Below are positions 45,183-57,266 of a stretch of DNA of 64,000 nucleotides, in pieces. Below the pieces are notes generated by a model. That model did not search any database. It worked only from the letters and a program-made list of their open reading frames with translations, and had not been told where the DNA came from. This stretch comes from Hydractinia symbiolongicarpus. Its lineage: Eukaryota; Cnidaria; Hydrozoa; Anthoathecata; Hydractiniidae. The stretch spans positions 6,696,001 through 6,760,000 of the forward strand of contig NC_079886.1 in NCBI RefSeq assembly GCF_029227915.1, in the 5' to 3' direction. Each line of letters opens with the position of its first letter. The first letter of the stretch is position 1. Made by a program: the position numbers and the translations under genes.

Positions 45183-47270
45183 TTTTTTAGGTCTCTATAT
45201 ATAAACCATTCATTGTTCTACCTATAACCAATACACACGATGACATCAAGAGGAAAATCTGCAAATTAATTTGAATAAGAAAAACATTTTACTGTTTCAG
45301 TTTGACATCACATTACTTTTTCAAATGCAATCTGTCGAGAAGTCATATGTAACCGTTTCTGAATAATATTTAAATTACGGTTGTACTGAGCTATGCGTAT
45401 CATAATTTTGCCATACCAGCATTTTATCAAATATGATTTGACGTCCAAAATCAGTAAATAGATATACAAATTCTGATAACTCAGTGTTAAAAAACTTGCA
45501 ATATTTCCTAAACTGTAGAATTAAAATATAAGAAACAAAAAGCCTAATGGCTTTAAAATTCAAAACGAACTACTGCAGTGGATAAAGCTGAAGAGAAACA
45601 TTTCACAAGGCACTGTTATTTAATTATAAACCCTTCACCAATACAAATATAGCTAAAAATATAATAAAAATTCAAAAAATATCTATTATTGCTTTTTAAA
45701 GTACAAATAAAAAAACCCACTAAGAATCAACATATTGGTATGCACATAAAAAAACTCATATTCAAAACAATAATCAGAAATCATGAAGTCAAAAATGATG
45801 TCGAACTTGTGCTGTATAGAGCTTAAATTCTGTTCATTTTAATTTTTTATTTAATTTTTTTTTTAAAAAAACTATTTCATCCAAGATATTTGCATTTTGC
45901 AGAATTTGTTTTCTTTAAATTATTTATCATCATGGTATAAAATTGTAACTTATTTAGAATTTGCAAAGGTGTAAACTAAAAAACTCAGCATGCAAGAAAA
46001 AATGTTGGATTGAATAACTGTCTTTGTTAAAAAAAACCAAAAAACTCAAATGGTTTGTGGAAACCAGCAATTTTCTGTCAGTTGTTTCACAGGATAGTGT
46101 CTCAAGTCCTCATTCCTTCATCATCTGCATGTGTGATATCAATAAAATATTCATAGAAACACACTCCTCTCAAGTTTCACAGATAACACCCGTTTGCTAC
46201 AATAAATACTCACCCAACAAGTCTAAAAATTTCTAAAATATCACTAAATCTTGTTTATGACAGGGTGAACCATAACAAAGGTTTTTTAATGAGACAAAAT
46301 TTGAGCTACAATACAATACCGTAAAAGCCACGAACTGAAGCAATCAACACACAAGTAACCTTCCAAAGAAACTATATATAGAGTTTCTTAAATAAAAGAG
46401 TCAGTCATAATAATTACAGTACGGAAATCACTAATTGTACTCCATTTGAAAAATTGTTTGCAGTACCTTAAATCAGTATAATCAAGTTTCTTGAACAATA
46501 TTCACGATCAAGATAGAAAAAAATACTAAATGAACATTTAGCTCATGTTAATTGTGGTAACTGCATTAATGTCTCTGTTGCCTCGCACTTACTAATGTTC
46601 TTAGGATCACATATAAGGGAACTTTACTTGAAACAATATTAGCCAATACACGATGGAAGGCTTGCCTCGAATACCTGCTTGTTTTGATCATTAGGTATCA
46701 AACCTTCAAGATGCTTATTAGGACAAGCCTATAAAATACCTGTAGTTTGGCTTTGTAAACAACCAGTTAGAGCTTAAGGTTCCCACACACCCTTCCTATA
46801 CTATTAATAATGCTGTGTAAGGTTTGCAAAACTAAAAACACTTCCTTTGTTTTAATGTGATGCCACTTTGGTCAACTGATGCAGAATATCATTGATTAAT
46901 CACCACATAGCATTCGTCACCGCAACCATTGTTAAAGACAGAGTAGCGGAGTTCAGTTTATGACTGGTTTGAACTGGCTTATCCCTCACGCATCAACAAA
47001 GATGGAGACACTTGCTCTAGCTGCACGGTTTCCTTGAACAACCATTTAACTAAGAATGTTGTCAAAGTTTTAGTCCAGCAGTGGGAGCAAGAGTCCTAGC
47101 CAATTACCCATTATGCATTTTAACTGATGGGGATGTTGGGCACCCTAAGTCAGCCAAAAATTTAGACAGATACATGTGTGCAGCCTGTTGATTATATCAT
47201 TAATTGATATTATTATTGTATATATGCTATTATTAATTTATAATATTATTATTTATATTGAAGAATAAGA
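45183..47270. other. Gene-free stretch
   Basis: AT-rich, no domain-bearing frame. Likely 5' flank of the membrane protein gene and intergenic DNA. Confidence 0.5.
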
Positions 47271-47590
47271 AGAGAATGATGAGATATAAGGAAGTACTAA
47301 TGCCATGGGAGACATTCACAATTGCAGTGCAGCCAAGATGTACATGTCATTGTGAGTGTGTCACTATTACAGTGCATTATGACGAAGAGAATAATGAGAT
47401 ATGCTGTGGTAGACATTCAAGCGTGTCGTACCATTGAAGTGCATTATGATGAAATGCCGTAGGAGACACCCAGGTGTGTCGTACCATTGAAGTGCATTAT
47501 GATGAAATGCCATGGGAGACACTCAAGCGTGTTGACCATTGAAGTGCATTATGATAAAATGCCATAGGAGACACTTACAACGGAGTGCAG
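47271..47590 (+). repeat. Minisatellite, about 53-bp unit
   Basis: Three good copies of ACCATTGAAGTGCATTATGA, followed by TGAAATGCC and GGAGACAC, start at about 47429, 47482 and 47534. Two or three more decayed copies lie upstream (words GAGACATTC, AGTGCATTATGA). Confidence 0.8.
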
Positions 47591-49680
47591 CAAAGATTAG
47601 GGTTTTTGTATCTGCACATGTATCTGTCCTGCCTGTTATTGTTTAATCTTATTGCCTGGCATCCCGATCCATGCCCCAAATATACAATTGCGTTCCAATG
47701 CAAAGGATGTTGTATAAATTTATTTCATAATACAATGTTCTTTACTATTATGATGTTTTATTACTGAGGAACCCGGACAATTAATGTGAATTTGTATTTT
47801 TGGTGAGTGAATTTTTAAGTTTGACATTTCTTCCACCAGCAAAACGACTTTTTAGAAAGGCTAAGAAAAAATGAAATCTGGTAATTCCTACCCATCCTTC
47901 AGTCAAAGATAATTTGTAATCAGTAAAAAATTAATTAGACAATGCGAACTAGTACAAGGTATGTACAGACTAATCTATATTATAATACCCGTATACGTCT
48001 GTTTGTCTGTCACACAAAATGGTAGCGGCGGCTTCTATGATCTTGCTAGATCCTTGAAAAAACTGAGGGTTTGAAATTTTTCATTTTGTTTTATGTGAGT
48101 ATCCTTATTGTTTTAATTCATTAATTAAAAAGAATAATTATAGTGGAAAGTTATTTTTTTTTAATACATTATACCTGAAGCAGCATGTTGTGTGTGCTTC
48201 ACTCAATTTACCACTACAGCGTTCCAACTGAATGTGTGACACAGTTTAGATGTCAAAACCAAGTAAAAACGTCTCCCATCTGTTTTAGTATTAGCAATGC
48301 ATAACATCATGGTGTTGAATGAGATTATGCATCTAATTTGCAGTATGCCTTCCATGAGGGACCACAAATCGGGTTCTAGAATATTCAAAGCCTTAATTGA
48401 AGCTAAGTCACCCTTAAAATTCAGCCCAACTAGACAGCATCCTTAGGACCCGGAAAAATTTCATTTTAGTTTCTTGTCCACCCCAGCATGTGCTTGAGCA
48501 CCTACATAAAAAATTCATCAAGGCTTGGCTGTGAATGGCATGTGGTCGCACTTGCATGGCCCACATATACGCCACTATTTATTAAACGCATGACATATCT
48601 TCTATTTGGTATGTGAGGCAAATACAGAAATTAACACTTCATTACCTACCTATGCATTATTGAGTACGGAAAAAAAATTAAAATAGCGGTAAGTCAATTC
48701 CTGTGAATCATCACAGGCTTAGGCGTACATCACTAAAATAGGGTTTATTAGGCGCAAAAAGTCTCAAAAGTTTTGATAGATATTTATAATTTTAAACTAG
48801 TTCTTAGGACTATTTGGTGACCCTTGGTGGGTAATGTTTTTTGGGGTAAAAATGAGCATAAATCGTTTGTCTTTCTAGTACTTCAGACTCTGTATGACAA
48901 AAAAGGCATTAAAAATTAGGGTCGGACAGTTGACTCTAACATTCTAAAATTTGTGGTGTCTCCCTAGTTTATAAGTAGGATGGTTAAGTGCTGATAGCTA
49001 GGCCAACAGCGTTTAAAGAAAGGATAAAACATCCGTTATATAGCTATTCATATGGTGCTGCCGAAACTCTGACACAGCAGAACTATAGTCTCCTTTTCAT
49101 TTTCTGATTGGTTGTTGACAATGGGCTCTACAATCTTCTATATTCCTTACATGATGTTTTATTATTTATGCTTCGAAGTTAATTTTTAATACTTTTTCGT
49201 AGATCCACATCAGCTATTTGAGCTGTTATTTTAGAATGGGTTTGCCCATATATGGCCATCGCCCAATTACGGCCAGGGCATATATATTATGTATAACTTC
49301 ATTTATTTATTACAATGCTATGTTAATTCCTTGTTTGAAACACTTAAACCTTTTAGCTTCAAAAAAAAACCAAAGTCCATGAACTCAACCACTTAATTTG
49401 TCAAAAATGTAGGTTTAAAGTTTGTTGCTGACTATGCACAATAAAAATGGCTGACAAAATATTTTTTCAAAAAATTCTTGGAATTCTCATAGAAAGTTGT
49501 GAATAGGTAAAATTCAATAAAATCTGTTTGAGTTACATACTTAGTGTTGTCCTTCAACCACTTCGTTAACAGTTCTTTATCCACACTAGAAAGGATTGGA
49601 AATAATAGAAAATATGGCGCCCTAATACGGCCACATACCTTTTAAGTGGATTTTAATGCTTTCAACAATGTGAAGTTTTA
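47591..49680. other. Gene-free stretch with a dispersed repeat copy
   Basis: At about 47975-48035 it holds the repeat TATAATACCCGTATACGTCT with CACAAAATGGTAGC, inverted relative to the 25.1 kb copy. No coding signal seen. Confidence 0.55.
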
Positions 49681-50500
49681 TTTTAATAATAAATATTGTA
49701 ATAAACAACCTGTTGTTACTGTTTCTTTGACATCGCGTGATAAAAATGGACCCCGGATGACATGGTTTAGGGGACTGGAAATGAATTTGAAGCATTTTTT
49801 GGGGTGGGGTTATCAGTTGGCATATAAGAACGTTTAATTCCCTCTATTGCAGATTATAATATGATGACCAGATTAGGGTGTCTATTAGGCCACCCTCAAA
49901 AATATAATTGGTTAGCGTCACCTGACCGACTCGCTTTGAAAGGCGAAAGTCAAGTCGGCCAGTCAGTAAATTTGTAAAAACCAAACAATCCACGAACAGA
50001 CACACAACAAAATCCACCATTTACCTTTTCAGCGGTCCTCCGAATTACGGTTGTTACGTTCGAATGTTATTTCGATAGGGGACTGCCCTGCGCTACTCAG
50101 TGCTATATTTTCCTGCTTCGCATTTACACGGAAATACAAGAGAAAACCATGGGAACAACATTGACTGGCAAAAATCGAACTTTAAACGTAGTCTAAAAAT
50201 ACAGCTGGCTTACATTTAAAACAAATAAGAAAATAAGGCTGCGAAATATAGTATATACTTTTGTAATTTTTCGGAAAAAATTTTTATCCGACTGACCGAC
50301 TCACTTTTGTAATTAGAAATGACGCTAACCAAACATATTTTCGACGGTGGCCTTAAGAAAAATAATTGGTGGCTGGTTTAGACTGGAGTGGCTGGAATGA
50401 GCGATTTTGGCTAAGTTGTTGTTTTCTCTGTTTACCCAGGGTCTATTTGTGCTGTACACTTGTCAAATGGCCGTATTGGTGCATGAACATACCTGTACTT
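49681..50500 (+). repeat. Interspersed repeat R1, copy B, interrupted
   Basis: Blocks AATAAACAACCTGTTGTTA, GTGATAAAAATGGACC and CTATTGCA (to about 49850), then AAAATAATTGGTGG and TTGTTTACCCAGGGTCTAT (from about 50358) match copy A at 25.6-25.9 kb. Between them sit about 35 extra bases and a Harbinger-type MITE. Confidence 0.75.
49888..50352. mobile_element. PIF/Harbinger-type MITE, 465 bp
   Basis: Inverted ends start GGCCACC and share AAAATAT and GGTTAGCGTCA over about 33 bp; GACCGACTC also pairs further in. TTA stands directly on both sides (49885-49887, 50353-50355), the three-base duplication of PIF/Harbinger elements. Copy A of repeat R1 lacks it, confirming an insertion. Confidence 0.85.
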
Positions 50501-50558
50501 ATCACAACCAGACGATAGTTGTTTTCATAGCTATTAAAAAATTTCAAAGGTACATGGA

Positions 50559-51031
50559 AGAGGGTGCCGATAAGCCGCAAACGCCAGCATATATAAGTGC
50601 GAGTTTGGGTGACTTTTCGAATTAAATTGACGGTTGTCTGCTGAAACCACCCGCACTTTTCCGAACACGCCCAAAACAATACCGAAATGCAACACCTTGT
50701 AACATAAACATGGCGGACAACAGTTGAAAGAAAGCGCGTGGAGAGAAAAGAGGTATTGAAGTTTATATATAAGTTATTTATCAAGTAAATCTTATCAAAA
50801 ACCATAAAAAACAGTTCTTTTAAGAACTTAGCTACCATATAGTTAGTTCATTTTAATTTTCATTCTTTTTTAAATAAATCTTTGAGAGTCATTTATGGTG
50901 AATTTTTTTTTCGGGCATTGTTCGGGACTATGCGGGTTTTTTCGGTCAAATACCTGAATTTTTTTAAAACGCCGAACTCGCCCGAAAACGCCCGCACTTT
51001 TTAAAGCGTATGCGGCTTATTGGCACCCTCT
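50559..51031. mobile_element. MITE with 26-bp inverted ends, 473 bp
   Basis: The left end AGAGGGTGCCGATAAGCCGC is matched on the other strand by AGAGGGTGCCAATAAGCCGC at the right end, and both continue with A(A/T)ACGC. GTACATGG stands just outside both ends, two or three bases off flush, so an 8-bp hAT-like duplication is possible. Internal words CCGCACTTTTCCGAACACGCCC and CGGGCATTGTTCGGG also pair. Confidence 0.75.
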
Positions 51032-51929
51032 AGTGTACATGGTGTAAACACCTTTTAATCTAACACCTCCATTGCTAAATAAATGCGTAATACATGGAAT
51101 CACAGTCCTGGTATTTACCTGGGTACGCATCTAAGTGATTACGTAATGCCTGAGGCACGTGCGCAGAAATGGAGGTAAAAATGTATAAACAAACTATAAG
51201 CGGAAAAGTTAGATTTCTGAGCCCGCAGGAAAAACACAGCACTATGATTGAGTGTATAGTGTAGTAAAAGTAGTAGCAGTAGTAACTGAGACGATAGACG
51301 GGCTATTTTCACAACGTACCTGGTTAAAAAATTTTTTTTGAAAAATAATGAATAAGGGAATTTTCTTACATGTTGTTGATAGGATAAGAAACTGTGTGAT
51401 GTACTCTTCCTTGGCATTGGGGACCATGAGTTGAAAGTAAATTATTGTATGTAATTAACATAAATCTTACTGTATTAGCCTAGAATTATAAAAAAATAGC
51501 GTTCAAATACAACAAAAATGGTTAGCCAGAGAGCCAGAAGCAACAACAATTTGCCTCGTCAAGTGCAGCCATTATTTATTTCTTGTGTGCAAAAGCTACG
51601 GAAGTAGAATTTAATAGCAGGCACTACGCCATGCAACACTACATATATTATATGAAATCCACCGTTCCGATTACGTGCTTTACGGGCGGCCAGGGTGGGA
51701 AAACGAATAGCAAGCCTGTACCACGTCGGTACTACGCCAGAATCTTGCCAATAGAGGTTTTACGTAAGAAGAAAATACAACACGAATGATCCACCTGACA
51801 TCCTCGTCCGAGAGTTTGTTGCCTATATCAAAGCACTAGCGCTTACTTGACGGTCTTGATGTCAAAAAGGCAAAAGCCCCTGGGGACGAGGTTGATCCAC
51901 CTCTGGAAGAGTACTTGTAAACGGTTTTT

Positions 51930-52244
51930 TGTGAATATAGGTCCAAATTAGCATCAAAGATACCGCCTAGTAACAGATTCTTTCAATATTACTTATCTCA
52001 GAATTTGAAACTATTCCTGAATCTTATATTACTGACGAAAAAATTAAGTATAGCTCTTTCTCGTTTGAAGTTACACAAAAGTGCAGGTTTTGATGAAATC
52101 AACTTCACTTTAATTAAAGCTATATGTGGGTCCTTTGTTTTACATTTTCAACATGTCTTTTCAGACAGGTATTTTTCTGAAACTGCAATAATTCTACCTA
52201 TATATAAAGCGCCTCGTAACTTTTCTTTCTACAGATCAATTTAA
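51930..52244 (+). pseudogene. LINE reverse transcriptase fragment
   Basis: One frame reads ALSRLKLHKSAGFDEINFTL, the LKxxKSxGxD box at the start of non-LTR reverse transcriptase domains, followed by CGSFVLHF and ILPIYK. Upstream the family frame continues in another phase. Decayed remnant. Confidence 0.7.
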
Positions 52245-52316
52245 TTTTCCCTTGTTTTTTAAATATATTAAAAATAAATTAAATTTTTAAATATTAGTGT
52301 ATAACAGGCTGTACGA

Positions 52317-52367
52317 TTTTCTAGTAACTCACAATGTGAGTGGCGCACATTGTGAGTTACTAGAAAA
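52317..52367. repeat. Perfect 22-bp hairpin at the left border of the Polinton remnant
   Basis: Arms 52317-52338 and 52346-52367 (TTTTCTAGTAACTCACAATG and on) are exact inverted copies around a 7-nt loop AGTGGCG. It marks the change from AT-rich host DNA to the richer-GC element. Confidence 0.9.
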
Positions 52368-52469
52368 CTGGAAACTCGAATCTCAATCAGGGTTTATGTG
52401 ATTATCCTATACTAACAGCTGACAGAAGAGAAGAGATAGGGAAATGTATGTTCTAGTGCAGTCGCGTGC

Positions 52470-52536
52470 GCACGCCCACAGACGTCACAGCAAGTCCCCG
52501 ATGAGCAAGGTAGCACGCCCACAAGACGTCACAGCT
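52470..52536 (+). repeat. Two direct copies of a CRE-like motif
   Basis: CACGCCCACAGACGTCACAGC and its near copy CACGCCCACAAGACGTCACAG lie about 42 bp apart, 160 bp before the polymerase ATG. Each holds ACGTCA, a CREB/ATF-like half site. A promoter role is inferred. Confidence 0.5.
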
Positions 52537-52697
52537 AATCCGATCCCATCCATCACCATGCGGCGCCTAGCCATGCCTAGCAGGGTAAAGTCCCTACAGC
52601 AATGAGTAGGGGGGGAATCCCCGAGGAAAATAACCGCGTTAGTATTGACCGTTATGAAATCTTCCGACAATGTTAAAATTCTATATAATAAAGAGAA

Positions 52698-55290
52698 ATG
52701 GAAGTAAAAACTGTTAAACAATTACGTGATATTGCAAAAACCCGTGGACTTAAGGGGTATTACAGGCTACGCAAGGCTGAATTGGTTGCCCTATTGGAGA
52801 ATGTTTCACAGAAACCGGCCAGACCTATAACATCGGAGGATATGGACGTTTTCGAGAACCAGGAGATGGCCAAGACCCGTCCACCCGTCAACTGGGTATT
52901 GACCCCATCTGAGATGAATGTATCCGAAAAACAGGAACTGTCGAAAAATCGCATCCTATGCCTCCTATACATACTGATCATACCCTACGGGCTATACCAT
53001 CCATACCTCCCATACCTGAAACACTCTCAACTAAGACGAAAAGGCTAAGCAAGCATGTACCATCCGGCTGGTGCACGTATAGTACCTTTGATTATGGGGA
53101 CGTACCAGATCCCTTAAATGTCTACAGGGGTGAGGACTGTGTGATGAAGTTTGTTAACCATATGGAGGACGAGGTCAAACGACTATATTATACCTATCCA
53201 CAGCAGGACATGAAGCCCCTAACAGAGGTCCTAAAAAAAGAATATGGCGAGGCAATGAAATGCCACATTTGCCTAAAGCCGTTTGACAGCTGCAAAAATA
53301 ACCGTAAAGTTCTGGACCATTGTCACTATACCGGGCTATATAGGGGTGCGGCCCATAACAGCTGCAATATCAAATACAAGACACCTAATCATATACCCGT
53401 GATATTCCAGAACTTGTCGGGGTATGACGCACACCTGTTCATAAGGGAACTGGGTGAGAAGTACGACACTGAGGACATTGGTTATATTGCTGAAAACACG
53501 AAGAAATATATCAGTTTTAACGTTAAAATTAAGGTACCCCTTGGTGATGGCGAGACTTATAAGACCATACATATTAGGTTGTCAATTCATGGCATCATCG
53601 CTAGACAAATTGGCAAGCAGCCTCATTGGTACAAACGCCGCAGGCATGAAATGTAAGCAGTGTGCAAATACCTGTCTAGAATTTCAGGACATAGACGCTG
53701 AATACATGGCAAGATTTTGGTGCAAAAATTGCGACTCGAGTACCACGAAGCTTAATCAAGATCAGGTGAAGGCAAATGTACCATCAATGCCAAATCTCAT
53801 CGACAAGGATGATATCTTCAGGCTGATACTTCGAAAAGGTGTGTACCACTATGAGTACATGGATGGATGGCAGCGATTCAAGGAGTTAGAGCTACCTCCC
53901 AAGAAGGCGTTCTATAACAAGCTGAATATGAAGGGCATCAGCGACAGGGACTATGCATACGCAAAAGAGGTATGGAAGAAAGTGATAACGTTACTATGGG
54001 AGACTACCATGACATATACCTGACCATAGACGTCCTGCTATTGGCCGACGTGTTTGAAACGTTTCGAGGCGTTTGCTTGGACAACTGCAGCCTTGATCCC
54101 TCCCATTTCTACTCCGCACCTGGCTTGGCATGGAAGGCAACCCTGAAATATACCGGAATCAAGCTAGAGCTTCTCACTGATCCCGATATGCTCCTGATGT
54201 TCGAGAATGGTATAAGAGGAGGTATTACGCAAGCGGTACACCGGTATACCAAAGCTAATAACAAGTACATGGGTGAGAAGTACGATCCAGAGGTTGAATC
54301 ATCCTACCTGCAATATCTGGGTGCCAACAACCTATACGGCTGGGCGATGCGTCAAGACCTGCCCAGGGATGGGTTTAAATGGGTTCGGAATGTTGGGGCA
54401 TTCACTAAAAGGCGGATCGGGAAGCTCGTTGAAGGGAAAAAGCATGGGTACATATTAGAGGTAGATATCGATTACCCCAGGGAGCTACACGACAAGCATA
54501 GCGATCTGCCATTCATGCCTGAACGCAGGACGGTCCACAAGGTCGAGAAATTAGTACCGAAGTTGGAGGACAAGCGGAAATATGTGGTGCATATCAGGGC
54601 ACTTCACGAGGCCATAAAACATGGGTTTGAGATAAAGAAAGTGCGCAGGGTAATCAACCAAAAGGCATGGCTAAAGGGGTACATTGATCACAACACGAGG
54701 CTGAGAACAGCTGTCAAAAACGAGTTTGAGAAAGATTTCTACAAGCTGATGAATTTAAGCGTCTTCGGCAAAACGATGGAAAATATCCGGAATCACCGCA
54801 ACATTCAGCTGGTCACAAACGAAGACAAGTATCTGAAGCTTGTAATGAAACAAAATTTTAAGGGTGGAAGCAGGTTTAGCAAAAACCTGGTAGGTGTTGA
54901 AATAGGCAAGACCGAGTTTAAAATGAACAAGCTCGTATACATTGGCCAGGCCATCCTTGACATGTCCAAAATGATAATGTATGAGTTCCATAACGATTTC
55001 ATGAAGCCCAAATATGGTAGCAAATTACAGCTCTGTTACATGGACACGGACTCGTTCGTATACCACATTCGAACCCACGACTTTTACAGTGATATAAACA
55101 ACGATGTTGAGAGACGTTTCGACACGAGCGCATATAGCAAGGACGATAACAGGCCTCTTCCTATAGGCAAAAATAAGAAAGTGGTAGGCTTGATGAAGGA
55201 AAAATTAGGTGGTAAAATCATGACCGAATTCATCACCCTCAGGGCCAAGCCTACAAGAGCTTCACGAAAGAAGGTGGTGATCGCAAAGCC
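52698..55290 (+). pseudogene. Polinton protein-primed DNA polymerase B, broken
   Basis: The gene opens with a Rho_N/SAP-like helical motif (MEVKTVKQLRDIAKTRGLKG). A zinc/His-Me-type segment follows (MKCHICLKPF, VLDHCHYTGLYRG), then the exonuclease part (HIPVIFQNLSGYDAHLF, FMASSLDKL), then the polymerase part: motif A region LGANNLYGWAM (codon for the first G at 54320-54322), motif B region YKLMNLSVFGKTMEN and motif C CYMDTDSFVY. Three frame changes break it, near 52.95, 53.57 and 53.98 kb. Related polymerases have an aspartate where motif A here has that first glycine, so this copy would be dead even without the shifts. The 3' end is lost: after MTEFITLRAK (about 55250) the sequence passes into the inverted integrase gene. 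Confidence 0.9.
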
Positions 55291-55953
55291 GTTCACGATG
55301 GTATACAAATGCTTGACCCAGGTGCTACTGGTCTCATCATAAGCCAACTCTTGGGCATCTTGCGGTTTGAAGAGTCTTTCCGCAAGTACCTTGTTGTAAG
55401 ATTCCACAAAGGCCGTGAACGTGTGGTAATATTTAGTGGTAGCCCTCTTAATCTTAACCCCTTTGCTTTCTAGTAGCTTGGTCACATCCAATTTGAATTC
55501 GGAATTGTTGTCACACTGAAAAATCTTGGGGTACTGTAGGGGTCCTGCTTTGTAAATATCTTTGATCATGTCTGCGGCTTCGCTGGCTCTCTTCGTTCTT
55601 AGGGGCCTCGCTACTTTGCATCTCGAGGCCACGTCAACGCCTGTCAGGATATATTTGTACGTACTACCATATACCCTGTTGTGAAGCATGTAGAGTACAT
55701 TAAACTGGTGCATTTCGTTTGGTCTTGTAATGGTAAAATGGGGATAATCGATACGCTTCGGACAATTGATGTGTCTCAACCACAAGAGCTGCCTGGATAG
55801 CCAATGAATTACTTTCTTTTTGGAGAGACGACTTCTCTTCGCAAGCAACCCGATAGCTCTGCGTCCATTCCCCAAATGTTCTGGGGTATAGTATATATTA
55901 CTGAGCTTTTCTGCTTCTTCCTCCGTAACGATATGTGGTGATGCTTTTGACAT
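55290..55953 (-). pseudogene. Polinton retroviral-type (rve) integrase, 3'-truncated
   Basis: From ATG 55953-55951 (MSKASPHIVTEEEAEKL) the frame is open through an N-terminal helical region with LGNGRRAIGLLAKRSRLSKK, then the rve core: YILTGVDVASR with the first aspartate, FQCDNNSEF with the second, and AFVESYNKVLAERLF with the glutamate. The usual glycine after DN is an asparagine. After WVKHLYTIVN (about 55294) family similarity stops, where the gene meets the polymerase tail; the chromodomain-like end is missing. The ATG lies about 7 bp beyond the capsid gene stop. Such integrases insert the element DNA into chromosomes. Confidence 0.85.
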
Positions 55954-55960
55954 GTCTTTA

Positions 55961-56991
55961 TTATATGTCAAGAACGTTCCCAAAGAGATTCACGACTTGT
56001 TCAAAATGATCCTTAGGGAGAATCGCGTGAGAGTACAATTCATTAGGCTCTCCCTCGACAGTCACAATCTTCTCAATCTTGGGGCTATAAAACACCTCCT
56101 TAACGCCGGTGTAAGCCTTTACTTTTCCGAGGTCTATGAGCAATAGCAGGACACTCTTGAATGATTTGGTGGGGGCATCAATCTGGAGGTTATAACTGGT
56201 ATCGGCTTTCTTCATTGTTACAACCCTCATCCTCAAGATGCGTTCATACGGCAAAGCGAGTCTTGCATACCTTGACATATGGCACCTGCCAAGCCTTCGT
56301 GAGTGATCTTGTCGAATTCCAATCTTATATTGGTGATTTTATATATGGCATCAGCCGGCTTGGCTGCCGTAGACCCTGATGCTGTTGTCCCTCCATCTTT
56401 GATGACGTCACCGCAGGGCGCGAAATTTACGATGAACCGGAGGTGGTTATAGAGTCCTGCCGGATAGAATGTAAGATCACGAGTCAGTTCAGACATTTTT
56501 CCAAGGGGTATGCAAAAGGTGTTCCCATAGGCGGCAACAATGGCCTTTTCTTCATCGATACCCACGTGACCACTAGCACTTACCTGAAGGGCTCTGATGG
56601 TTCCGTCGTTTGGATTGATGCCTTGCAAAATAATGTTGTTGTCCCTATCGAATTTTGGTTGCCACAGGTCCTGGACTACCAGGATATTATAATCGCTTAT
56701 GTTTTGGACCTCCTTGCCATTCAGGGTAATATGTAGGCTTTTCACCAGACTTTTTCCTATGTTCGATACGATCGTGTTGGTTCATGTCAGAGCCAGGTAA
56801 AATAGGAGTTTCAGACTACCCGGAAAGATGACATCATTCTGGGGCATGTTGGGTATGTCAATGTACAGGTCCTCGTTCTGATTAATGGCTGAGGAGGTGC
56901 GTGAGATTTGAACTCGTTGACGGCGTCCCTTCATACCCAGAAGTTGCTTGGTCTCCGTATACGGATCTAAAATGGTCCTGAATGCATTCAT
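55961..56991 (-). pseudogene. Polinton major capsid protein, frameshifted
   Basis: Three consecutive frames on the minus strand carry one protein: 56991-56782 (LYIDIPNMPQNDVIFPGSLK), 56745-56233 (ISDYNILVV, YGNTFCIPLG, ITNIRLEFDKI) and 56278-55961 (APTKSFKSVLLLLID, FYSPKIEKIVTVEGEPNELY). The order and phrases fit the double-jelly-roll major capsid protein of Polintons and adintoviruses. At least two frameshifts, near 56.76 and 56.25 kb, break it. Family assignment is by pattern and context; a structure-based search would settle it. Confidence 0.7.
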
Positions 56992-57022
56992 ATTTTATTA
57001 TATGGAAAAATGTTGTAAATAA
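56992..57022. promoter_or_regulatory. 31-bp AT-only spacer between divergent element genes
   Basis: The capsid ATG (minus) and the ATG at 57023 (plus) are separated by 31 bp of almost pure A/T, including TATTTTATTATAT. It may serve as a two-way core promoter; this is inferred from layout. Confidence 0.4.
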
Positions 57023-57235
57023 ATGGCTGATAATCCAGTATTTACACCTGAAGAGGATATTGGTAGGCACGATGAGGATATGCTAATAAAAGAACAGATG
57101 CGACAGCGTTTTAATAGGATAGTAAATAGTATTAACGAACAAGAGCGTGCTAAGCTAGTTGCTAAAGGCCGGGAAGAGGGGAGACAGGATGTTTTAAAAA
57201 AACTTCAGACTGTACAATATGCAAGCACTATGTAG
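57023..57235 (+). CDS. Small charged helical protein in the Polinton element
   Basis: A 70-residue frame starting MADNPVFTPEEDIGRHDEDM, then a strongly helical, charged part (NSINEQERAKLVAKGREEGR). No recognised domain. It is the only plus-strand frame between minus-strand element genes and its reading frame is unbroken. It might be a small virion or regulatory protein, or a chance frame. Confidence 0.4.
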   Translation: MADNPVFTPEEDIGRHDEDMLIKEQMRQRFNRIVNSINEQERAKLVAKGREEGRQDVLKKLQTVQYASTM

Positions 57236-57266
57236 ACACACCTCCTGCTTACAGCCCTTAATTTAG

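Noticed and set aside
47271-47590. Possible CRISPR-like array
   Set aside because: Units are contiguous imperfect tandem copies without unique spacers, and the DNA is from an animal genome.
51583-51789. 68-residue plus-strand frame with GGQGGKTNS
   Set aside because: The P-loop-like string is isolated, and nothing else of an NTPase surrounds it.
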